From Candidatus Aminicenans sakinawicola JGI OTU-1 (lineage in GTDB: Bacteria; Acidobacteriota; Aminicenantia; Aminicenantales; Aminicenantaceae): a stretch of DNA of 21,963 bases. The notes under the pieces were generated by a model. The model searched no databases, was not told where the DNA came from, and was given only the letters and a program-made list of their open reading frames with translations. The position numbers and the translations under genes were made by a program. The stretch covers positions 1 through 21,963 of the forward strand of contig AWNV01000027.1 of the NCBI GenBank assembly GCA_000493965.1, written 5' to 3'. Each line of letters opens with the position of its first letter. Within the stretch, counting starts at the first letter, position 1. Of this stretch, positions 5,504 through 11,518 are shown piece by piece.

Positions 5504-6277
5504 CTACTCCCTCTTTGAATACTGTTTATGGGAAGCCTCTGCCCTGCTGAAATCCCACCTGCTCAAGTCAACTCTCGATTCAATCTCTTCTTCAATTTCA
5601 TCGGGCAACGCATAGAAAAAGTCAATCCCCGTCATACTCTCTACCTTATCGATTGTTACCGCATAATTCTGAAGAGGCTCTTTTGAGCCCTTATTTAGCA
5701 GAATAAATCCAATCCCTTTGAGTTCAGGTTCCTGGTAATCCAGAATGACTTTATAAAACTTTTCTGGTACTGATACTCCATTTGGTCCGATCTTGCCTAA
5801 TCCAGGGATTAACATCCCCCCGGTGGCTATATAAACAGATTTATTATCAACCGCCCATTTTCTAACCTGTTCTTCCAGCATTTTCCAGATGCCCCTGTTG
5901 AAGCTCGGCCTTTGCGGACTCATGTTGCTCATGTAAAAAGATTCGCTCATTGCGATGGCTGACCACTTCATATCTGCTGCTGGCGCGAGATGACCCCTGT
6001 CATATCCTGAGCCCCTATAGTCAGCTAACGTGGCAGAACCAGTTTTAACCATTGGGTCGGGTCTGAAATCATTTGTCCTTTCAAATATACCATTAACCTC
6101 CTCCAAAGTTAGCTCATAAGCCACCCAGTTAGCCTGTTTGTGGGTTTCGTTATAGGACAAAACATAGCCAACATGGTGGATGATAACATCACTTGGTTTT
6201 GGCTTAGGAAGCTCAATCTGAGCAAATACAAGGGTAACGAAAAAGAGAATGGTTAATATACGTATTATTCGCTTCAT
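5504..6277 (-). CDS. Secreted DNA/RNA non-specific endonuclease (EndoG/NucA family)
   Basis: The first 20 residues (MKRIIRILTILFFVTLVFAQ) are a signal peptide. The catalytic motif YDRGHLAPAAD has its general-base His at 96, and NMSPQRPSFNRGIW (from Asn118) supplies the metal-binding Asn and following Asn/Arg. These are hallmarks of the beta-beta-alpha-metal nucleases that cut DNA and RNA without sequence preference, normally in the periplasm or outside the cell. The 257-residue catalytic domain is complete. It ends SHKQYSKRE then TAG, with a DNA-binding HhH pair following in the same frame. AAAGG lies about 10 nt before the ATG and a consensus promoter sits 36 bp upstream. Possible roles are nutrient scavenging or uptake-DNA processing; the sequence does not decide. 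Confidence 0.85.
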   Translation of the reverse strand: MKRIIRILTILFFVTLVFAQIELPKPKPSDVIIHHVGYVLSYNETHKQANWVAYELTLEEVNGIFERTNDFRPDPMVKTGSATLADYRGSGYDRGHLAPAADMKWSAIAMSESFYMSNMSPQRPSFNRGIWKMLEEQVRKWAVDNKSVYIATGGMLIPGLGKIGPNGVSVPEKFYKVILDYQEPELKGIGFILLNKGSKEPLQNYAVTIDKVESMTGIDFFYALPDEIEEEIESRVDLSRWDFSRAEASHKQYSKRE

Positions 6278-6312
6278 CGGATACGACCTTTATTTTTTAA
6301 TTTGCTCTTTCA

Positions 6313-6341
6313 AATATAATTCAAGAAAATTTTTATGTCAA
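6313..6341 (-). promoter_or_regulatory. Near-consensus sigma70 promoter of the nuclease gene
   Basis: On the minus strand TTGACA (6336-6341), exactly 17 bp, TATATT (6313-6318). Start near 6306 would give a 28-nt leader containing the AAAGG site. This is the best promoter in the window. Confidence 0.7.
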
Positions 6342-6398
6342 AAGCAACAATATGGATGATAATGAGAATTTCTTTCCCTTTCCTTCGTCCTCTCCTAT

Positions 6399-6486
6399 GA
6401 GGTGGCCTTTCCGCTTACATAGCGTCTTTTTCGTCCTCGGGAAGCCAGGGCTTCAGGGTCTTTGGCTGGCTTTCAGGCTTTCCCCT
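6399..6486 (+). repeat. Dispersed two-hairpin repeat, copy D
   Basis: It begins GAGGTGGCC, with small hairpin CGCT-TACAT-AGCG (6412-6424), linker CCTCGG (6435-6440), and large hairpin GAAGCCAG (6441-6448) with CTGGCTTT (6466-6473, last pair G.T). The 3' flank differs from copies B and C. It sits between the nuclease promoter and the chimeric ORF. Confidence 0.55.
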
Positions 6487-6756
6487 TTAGAATAGTATAA
6501 TTGTTAAATGAGTTCCTCTAATATTCCTTACTCGAGGCGTGGTTTTAAGAGAAGTCTTAGCTATATATTTTCCTTCTGAATCAAAGACATCGTAATAATA
6601 ACCACTTCCATCAGTTGCTCTTTCATAGGTTTGAACAAAAATTCTCCCTGCATCATCAATATTCAAAAACTGAAAAGCATTGTGATATTTACCCCATTTC
6701 ACCTGGTCTTCAGTAGAGACCCGAATCCAGATGCCGGCGGTCTTGCCCTTCTCCAT
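6487..6756 (-). pseudogene. Chimeric ORF: serine-recombinase start joined to a beta-propeller end
   Basis: The 89-residue frame begins MEKGKTAGIWIRVSTEDQVK, which is the N-terminus of a large serine recombinase up to its nucleophile motif (RVSTEDQ, catalytic Ser). After about residue 20 it switches abruptly to FLNIDDAGRIFVQTYER and YYYDVFDSEGKYIAKTSLK, which is the last blade of a 6-bladed beta-propeller or NHL-like protein. The join lies near 6690-6698. There is no ribosome site before ATG 6756. The two halves cannot make either activity, so this is a recombination junction between two genes rather than a working protein. Confidence 0.55.
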
Positions 6757-7147
6757 TGGTCTACTTTACTACTTTAGCTTATTAAGATTTAATAAATTTA
6801 TATGATAAAATTTAACACAGGAGATTAAGGAAATAAATTAATATATTTTTTGATCAATGTGAGGTGATTGGAGGTTGAGCCCACAGGTTCAGACCTCCCA
6901 AAAGCAAGCAGGACGCTAATGTGAATGATCGTCTCATTAGAGCAGACGGTTGGGTTTCTGAAAATTCTCACAAATGAACTAGTATAATGAAGCGCGCTAT
7001 TTTATGAGAAGCTTCTTTCCACCCTAGTCCTGCTCCGCAGGACATCAAGCGGCGGTGCCGAAAAAAAAGAAAGAGAAGTTGTGCTTGTTCTACCCAGCCC
7101 TTGTGCGCTTAATAAAAAGCAAATCCCTTTAACTCATTAGTTTTTGT
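6757..7147. other. Non-coding stretch with hairpins upstream of the R-M regulator
   Basis: No supported gene on either strand. It holds an imperfect hairpin at about 6870-6900 (GGAGGT with ACCTCC), a perfect 7-bp hairpin GTCCTGC-TCC-GCAGGAC at about 7027-7043, and CGGC-GGT-GCCG followed by A8 at about 7050-7070. The A8 is on the wrong strand for a leftward terminator. It may be old recombinase-flank DNA between the chimeric ORF and the R-M genes. Confidence 0.3.
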
Positions 7148-7191
7148 ATATTCCAATTTGGCATATTACACTATGGAATATAGCCTATAAA
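7148..7191 (+). promoter_or_regulatory. Dyad operator and -10 region before the XRE regulator
   Basis: ATATTCCA (7148-7155) and TGGAATAT (7174-7181) form a perfect 8-bp inverted repeat with 18 bp between, followed by a TATAAA -10 (7186-7191) 17 bp before ATG 7208. A repressor or controller bound here would overlap the promoter. The adjacent HTH protein is the obvious candidate (inference). Confidence 0.45.
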
Positions 7192-7207
7192 TGTAGGTAA
7201 GGCGATT

Positions 7208-7432
7208 ATGGATAAGTCGATTTATTCAAAAGAGCACAAATTTTTAGTTGAACAATTAAAAAAAGCCCGAGTTGAGGCTGGTTTAGACCAAGAAAAAGCC
7301 GCCAAGCTTTTAGGAAAAACCCAGTCTTATATTTCGAAAATCGAATCTGGGCAGAGACGAATTGATGTTGTTCAATTAAAAGATTTTGCTAGAATCTACA
7401 AAAAAGATTTAAATTTTTTTATTAAAAAATAA
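7208..7432 (+). CDS. XRE-family HTH regulator of the R-M locus (C-protein-like)
   Basis: The protein has 74 residues and is almost entirely one lambda-Cro/C1-type helix-turn-helix: ARVEAGLDQEKAAKLLGKTQ, then SYISKIESGQRRIDVVQL. The size and place immediately before a restriction endonuclease gene (9 nt gap) fit a controller protein that delays endonuclease expression until methylation is established. The dyad at 7148-7181 is a plausible binding site. TAAGG stands 9 nt before the ATG. It may be a general repressor rather than a true C protein. Confidence 0.8.
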   Translation: MDKSIYSKEHKFLVEQLKKARVEAGLDQEKAAKLLGKTQSYISKIESGQRRIDVVQLKDFARIYKKDLNFFIKK

Positions 7433-7441
7433 CCTTCTATT

Positions 7442-8281
7442 ATGGAAAAAATTTTAACCAGAAGAGAAGCTGTTAAGTTTTTAGGTCTTGATGATAAAAC
7501 TTTTGACAACTACTTCAAAAACGCAGATGAATTTAAGTGTCTTGAAAGACAGAACAACAGAGGCCGATATTTATTTAACCAGAGAGTCTTGCAGGAATGG
7601 CATAACGGCTTTAAGTGGCGGACTGTTGAACTGACTATTGATGATTATGCTCTTTGCTTGGATTTTGCATTGGCTCAGCACTTCCGAGGATATGTTTTAT
7701 CTGATTGGGGAACTGCAAGACAAAGAGAATTTGGACAAAAAATTACAAATTGGGTAAAAGGACAGCTTGCGGAAGTTGCAGTCCAAAAGTTTTTAAAAAA
7801 AGAGTTTAGCGTTGATGTTGAGCTGGACTTCAGAATATATGATGTAATTGTGCCGCAGGATATTATCGGCGTTATAGAAAGCGGTAAAAAAAGAGAGCCA
7901 AAAATTGGAGTCGGAATAAAATCATCAAAACCCAAAAGCGCTTATTTAGTGCTGGGCAAGAATGAAGTAACAATCCCTGAAAGAAGATCTGATTTTTACA
8001 TTTTCTGCCGTCCGGATATCCCAGATGATCATATATTGAGAATAACCAAAGACAGAGTTATTGAGGTTGTAAAAAATCAGCAACATTATTCAAGATATAA
8101 AGATGAAATGCCCGACTTTCAGAACTTGTACTGCGAGATTGCGGGATGGTGCAGTATAGATGAATTGGAAAGAGTGACAAGTATTCCGGGCCAGAAATTT
8201 GATGGGGAGCGCTATGTCAAGAAATCTGGTCTTTTGCACAGAGACAAAGAAGACTGGCAGGCGTTTTTGAAAAAACTTTGA
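7442..8281 (+). CDS. Type II restriction endonuclease, PD-(D/E)XK fold
   Basis: The N-terminal ~60 residues (TRREAVKFLGLDDKTFDNYF) look like an excisionase/MerR-like DNA-binding helix-turn-helix. The nuclease part follows with GQLAEVAVQKFL (Glu), VELDFRIYDVIVP (Asp) and IGVGIKSSKPKS (catalytic Lys), the order expected of PD-(D/E)XK enzymes, and then SDFYIFCRPDIPDDHILR. Its length, 279 aa, is typical of Type II enzymes. No clear ribosome site precedes ATG 7442, so translation probably depends on the regulator 9 nt upstream. It converges tail-to-tail (6 nt) with the methyltransferase gene. I cannot name the recognition sequence. Confidence 0.75.
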   Translation: MEKILTRREAVKFLGLDDKTFDNYFKNADEFKCLERQNNRGRYLFNQRVLQEWHNGFKWRTVELTIDDYALCLDFALAQHFRGYVLSDWGTARQREFGQKITNWVKGQLAEVAVQKFLKKEFSVDVELDFRIYDVIVPQDIIGVIESGKKREPKIGVGIKSSKPKSAYLVLGKNEVTIPERRSDFYIFCRPDIPDDHILRITKDRVIEVVKNQQHYSRYKDEMPDFQNLYCEIAGWCSIDELERVTSIPGQKFDGERYVKKSGLLHRDKEDWQAFLKKL

Positions 8282-8287
8282 CTAAAA

Positions 8288-9400
8288 TTAAAAAAGGAAT
8301 TTTTGCCCATTGTTATTTCCATTGCCACTGGCAATTTTTGGCTGAATCCAATCGTATGAAACACCGGCAAAAGTTTTAAATACTGCCTCAACAATAATTT
8401 TTACTCCTTTAGGCGGAACAGCCATTCCTATTTGCTTTCTTACACTTTCTTTTGAACCCTCAAATATAAAATCATCAGGAAAAGTCTGTATTCTCGCTCT
8501 TTCTCTGTTTGTTAGGGCTCTGTTTTCACTCCAGTGATAGCCGTGCGTGCCGCCCCCACCGCTTCCTGTAATTGTGTAAGACGGCTTGTCGGGGTGAAGC
8601 CTTCTGTAGATTTGGCTCATTTTTGCGCCTTTGACGTTCAGCCTTAGATGCTTGGGTAGTCCTTTAATCCATGCATTTTTGCCTGGCGGTATATGCTTTA
8701 ATCTTTCTACAACTATTTTTGCCTGGGCTGTAATTTCTTGATTGGGTGCATTCTCTGGTATAGGCGGATTCTCAATCGCCTCTCTTGCTGAAATGTATTT
8801 ATCGGCAGTAGTCGGCGCCGGCACTTTAAACTCTAATCCTAAGTCTTTTCTAATCCCGATAATTACTATTCTGTGGCGTGTTTGAGGCACGCTGAATTCT
8901 TCAAATTTGTATAAATGAGTAGTTAAGCAGTAGCCTTTTCCTGCTTTTTCAAGGTCTTCAAGAATTTTTGCAAAAGCTTTGCCGCTGTTGGCGCTCTGCA
9001 GTCCACTTACATTTTCAGCAATAAACCATTTTGGATTGCGTGCATTTATGGCCTTTATCCCATAATTGTACAAAGGTCCATATTTCCCATGAAATCCTTT
9101 TTGTTCTCCTACAACGCTGAAATCATTGCAAGGAAAGCCAAATGCCAAAACGTCAAAATAAGGGACTTTTTCAAAGTCAATTGTCTCAACTGGAGCGCAA
9201 ACGACTTTTGTTAAATCAGCGTTGTGAATATTTCTGGCATAGGTTTTACAGGCATCTTGATCAATATCATTGGCCCAAACGGGCTTAATTTTGTAAGCTT
9301 TTCCATTCTGGTCGTTGAAGACAGCAGACATTGCGCCAAGAGATAGACCTCCTGGGCCGCAAAATAACTCTGCAAGTTTGAATATTAAATCCTGCTTCAT
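8288..9400 (-). CDS. DNA (cytosine-5)-methyltransferase of the R-M system
   Basis: Ordered m5C motifs are visible: LAELFCGPGGLSLG (motif I, SAM binding), GFPCNDFSVVG (motif IV, catalytic Cys at about 91), WFIAENVSGL (VI, ENV), VPQTRHRIVIIG (VIII), a target-recognition region, then RALTNRERARIQTFPDDF (IX-X) and QIGMAVPP near the end. The last has Met where many relatives have Asn. ATG at 9400 overlaps the Vsr stop codon (ATGA), so the product is 370 aa; the longer frame to 9457 has no ribosome site and lies wholly within the Vsr gene. It protects the host from the convergent endonuclease. Confidence 0.93.
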   Translation of the reverse strand: MKQDLIFKLAELFCGPGGLSLGAMSAVFNDQNGKAYKIKPVWANDIDQDACKTYARNIHNADLTKVVCAPVETIDFEKVPYFDVLAFGFPCNDFSVVGEQKGFHGKYGPLYNYGIKAINARNPKWFIAENVSGLQSANSGKAFAKILEDLEKAGKGYCLTTHLYKFEEFSVPQTRHRIVIIGIRKDLGLEFKVPAPTTADKYISAREAIENPPIPENAPNQEITAQAKIVVERLKHIPPGKNAWIKGLPKHLRLNVKGAKMSQIYRRLHPDKPSYTITGSGGGGTHGYHWSENRALTNRERARIQTFPDDFIFEGSKESVRKQIGMAVPPKGVKIIVEAVFKTFAGVSYDWIQPKIASGNGNNNGQKFLF

Positions 9401-9798
9401 AGTATTTTTAAAAGTTTTTGAGTTAATTTTTGTTCGTTTTTTGTCTGGCACTCCCAAATTTTATAAACTTTCCAGCCTGATTTTTTCAAACTTTTTATAT
9501 CTTGCTCCTGCTTCTCAATATTTCTTTGCAGTTTTGGCTTCCAATATTCTATATTAGCCTTCGGCATTGCCTGCCTTGTACAATTTTTATGCTGGTGCCA
9601 GAAGCAACCGTTTATAAAAATAATCTTTTTTGCTTTTGAGATTACTATATCAGGCTTGCCCGGCAGTTTTGAAACATGCAGTCTGTATCTTAAACCAAGT
9701 TTTGATAAGGTTTTTCTGACAATTATTTCTGGTTCTGTATTTTTGCTTCTAATTCTGGACATGCATAATTTTCTTTGCTCTTTTGTTAAATTATCCAT
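9397..9798 (-). CDS. vsr: Very short patch repair (Vsr) mismatch endonuclease
   Basis: The protein has 133 residues with the family landmarks: MSRIRSKNTEPEIIVRKTL, YRLHVSKLPGKPDIVISKAK (catalytic Asp) and IFINGCFWHQHKNC (metal and active-site His). Vsr nicks the T strand of T:G mismatches made by deamination of 5-methylcytosine. Its presence beside a C5-methyltransferase shows that the modified base is 5mC. It overlaps the HTH gene upstream by 8 nt and the methyltransferase by 4 nt, so the three are co-translated. Confidence 0.92.
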   Translation of the reverse strand: MDNLTKEQRKLCMSRIRSKNTEPEIIVRKTLSKLGLRYRLHVSKLPGKPDIVISKAKKIIFINGCFWHQHKNCTRQAMPKANIEYWKPKLQRNIEKQEQDIKSLKKSGWKVYKIWECQTKNEQKLTQKLLKIL

Positions 9799-9991
9799 GA
9801 TGTTTTCTGTTGTTTTCTTTTGAATTGTTTAAAATTTTTAATAAATCCTCACCCTTAATTCTTCGAATGCCATTAAATTTTATTGAAGATATTTGGTCTT
9901 TGGTTATGTAACGCTTCACGGTAACAGCTGAAATCTTTAGAATCTCAGCTACTTCTTTTGTTGTATATAATTTATTTTTATTTATTTTCAT
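9791..9991 (-). CDS. Excisionase/MerR-type small HTH protein leading the methyltransferase operon
   Basis: The protein has 66 residues: LYTTKEVAEILKISAVTVKR, then YITKDQISSIKFNGIRRIKG, a compact winged helix-turn-helix of the excisionase (HTH_17) type. It is the first gene of HTH-vsr-methyltransferase, overlapping vsr by 8 nt. It probably controls that operon through the direct repeats just upstream (inference), or it may be a recruited excisionase. The start ATG 9991 has only a weak ribosome site. Confidence 0.75.
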   Translation of the reverse strand: MKINKNKLYTTKEVAEILKISAVTVKRYITKDQISSIKFNGIRRIKGEDLLKILNNSKENNRKHHG

Positions 9992-10002
9992 TATTCTTTA
10001 AA

Positions 10003-10035
10003 AGTATCAATTAGTATCACAAATATAGTATATCA
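10003..10035 (-). promoter_or_regulatory. Extended -10 promoter with AGTATC direct repeats before the methyltransferase operon
   Basis: On the minus strand TGATATACT (10027-10035) is an extended -10. Downstream of it, AGTATC (plus-strand sense) occurs at 10003-10008 and 10013-10018, exactly 10 bp apart, with a related AGTATATC overlapping the -10. Tandem half-sites one helical turn apart near the start of transcription suggest autoregulation by the HTH protein. Confidence 0.45.
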
Positions 10036-10084
10036 TAAGATTTAAAAACAAGAAAATATACAAAAGATTGAAAAATAATATTAC

Positions 10085-10116
10085 AAAAAGGGAGATGCTT
10101 TTGCATCTCCCTTTTT
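10085..10116. terminator. Bidirectional intrinsic terminator after the DUF932 gene
   Basis: AAAAAGGGAGATGC (10085-10098), loop TTTT, GCATCTCCCTTTTT (10103-10116): a perfect 14-bp stem with A and T tails. It ends leftward transcription from the DUF932 gene and isolates the methyltransferase operon. Confidence 0.85.
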
Positions 10117-10135
10117 CCTCTCTGCCTGATTTATG

Positions 10136-11110
10136 TTATCCATCGAGAGATTTAAACTCTTCGATGGGAAGCGATATAAGATTGCCACCTATCCTTTCCA
10201 GCTCGATGCTTTTCTCCCAGGTTTCTTCCTTCTGGGCTGCCATAGCCACAGCATTAGCAATACCAAATTTATCATATTCAGGTTCTGCTCCGAAGGCCAT
10301 AAAGATGTTTTCCTTCTGGGCTTCGCTTAATCTGTAGTTCTCGACCACGTTGTTTATCAGCTTCTGAGGACTTTTGATTTTTATCTCAGTCGCCTCCCTT
10401 AGGGACTGAGTTATTTCCCCAAACCTGCTGAACAGTTCCCGGATTGATTTTCTGATGGAAAGATAGATCATATCGTCAAAAATCTCATCTCCGATATGAA
10501 TTTCCCTTGTGACAAATTCTTCAATAATCATCCCATTTGAGCATTTAACTCGGAAAAGCCTTGGCTCAACCCTTAGAGCCTTATGTCCTGTTTCTGAATT
10601 TGTAAAGAAGAGACCTCCGACTATCAAGTCGTCCTTGTGTCTGACGAAATCCTTTAGTTTTTGACTCTTCACTTTAATGTTCATTTCAATCTCTGATAGA
10701 TAACAATCTTCAATTTCAACCTCATGAGCCTGGAGTTCATTTAATGAGCAATAAAGAACATCCATATGGTCAATCACCCTGTACCTTTCGCTAAGAAAAG
10801 CCCTGATGGAATCTCCCAGTCCTCGGATGAAAAAGTCTTTTTCTTTATTCTTAAGCCAGGTATTTACATTTTCAGCCAGAAGTTCAGGAGCTTCACTTTC
10901 CATTTTGTGGTAGTACTTAAAAGGAATTTCGAGTTTGTCGGCTATCTGATTATGGCATGGCTTTAATATCGGAAAAGAATTTTCTCCGTGGATTTGAAAC
11001 CTTGTTTGATTCTCAAACAGGGTCATCTCTAAATGGGAAGAGTTGATTCTCTTATCCCATTTCAGTGGTTTTTGTCTTTCCAATTCTTCGATTAAAGATT
11101 GAAGTTTCAT
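10136..11110 (-). CDS. DUF932 (phage/plasmid-like) protein
   Basis: The protein has 324 aa. The central segment (SIRAFLSERYRVIDHMDVL, GGLFFTNSETGHKALRVEP and CSNGMIIEE) is characteristic of the DUF932 / TIGR03299 family carried by plasmids, phages and integrative elements. The biochemical role is unknown; relatives travel with RadC and replication or repair genes on mobile DNA, as here (short RadC at 15800). AAAGGAGG precedes ATG 11110 at good spacing. It is monocistronic with its own terminator, and looks like element backbone rather than cargo. Confidence 0.8.
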   Translation of the reverse strand: MKLQSLIEELERQKPLKWDKRINSSHLEMTLFENQTRFQIHGENSFPILKPCHNQIADKLEIPFKYYHKMESEAPELLAENVNTWLKNKEKDFFIRGLGDSIRAFLSERYRVIDHMDVLYCSLNELQAHEVEIEDCYLSEIEMNIKVKSQKLKDFVRHKDDLIVGGLFFTNSETGHKALRVEPRLFRVKCSNGMIIEEFVTREIHIGDEIFDDMIYLSIRKSIRELFSRFGEITQSLREATEIKIKSPQKLINNVVENYRLSEAQKENIFMAFGAEPEYDKFGIANAVAMAAQKEETWEKSIELERIGGNLISLPIEEFKSLDG

Positions 11111-11395
11111 AGACTTCCTCCTTTTTTGATTTTAAAGGTGCTTTTGGCAGAGAGGATTTATTTTCAGTATAACCGGCTGAGAGCAGAAAGAAAGAAGGGC
11201 GATTTTATCGACCGAGGCAAAGTTGCTCCCCTTAAGCTCCCGAATGAAGATTTGCCACTTTGCCCGATCTAAAGACTAAACCACATTAATCTATTAAAGT
11301 GATGTAGAAGTATTGTTTATAATAATCAATTCCTGATATAATTCTTTCATATTGGAGCCGGACATAATTTGCCAATCCATTGAAATAAGTAGGTG
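11111..11395. other. Intergenic region upstream of DUF932
   Basis: It contains an imperfect 11-bp inverted repeat (core GGCAAAGT 11216-11223 and ACTTTGCC 11257-11264), and a TATACT-like -10 for the minus strand near 11168 without a good -35. No gene is supported. Confidence 0.3.
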
Positions 11396-11518
11396 ATGCG
11401 TGGCAAAAGTTATAAAAAGTTAAAAGAAGTAATGAGTTCTGGCTTTCAGCCAGAGTTTGTATATCCGAAATACTTCGGATATAAGCAAGTTATACGCCAT
11501 GGTCAACCATTTTTATGA
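11396..11518 (+). CDS. Small ORF interrupted by the cassette junction (40 aa)
   Basis: ATG 11396 follows AGTAGGTG and encodes MRGKSYKKLKEVMSSGFQPE, then FVYPKYFGYKQ, before crossing the cassette boundary at 11489/11490 and stopping at 11516. Joining the left flank directly to the right flank at 13702, as after cassette excision, keeps the frame and gives YKQVRYHFGLLLK then TAA at 13731-13733 (41 aa in all). The coding part includes two hairpin sequences, CTGGCT-TTC-AGCCAG and a 10-bp stem TATATCCGAA/TTCGGATATA. It may be a small gene hit by the cassette, or just an open stretch over a hairpin-rich target. Low certainty. Confidence 0.3.
   Translation: MRGKSYKKLKEVMSSGFQPEFVYPKYFGYKQVIRHGQPFL

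Noticed and set aside
5504..5506. TAG recoded as pyrrolysine or another amino acid
   Set aside because: No pyl genes are visible, the site is in a linker rather than an active site, and TAG ends other intact genes here.
6870..6900. GTTCAGACC with flanking GGAGGT/ACCTCC considered as another tRNA fragment
   Set aside because: It lacks the TTCGA core, anticodon arm and CCA; it is only a hairpin.
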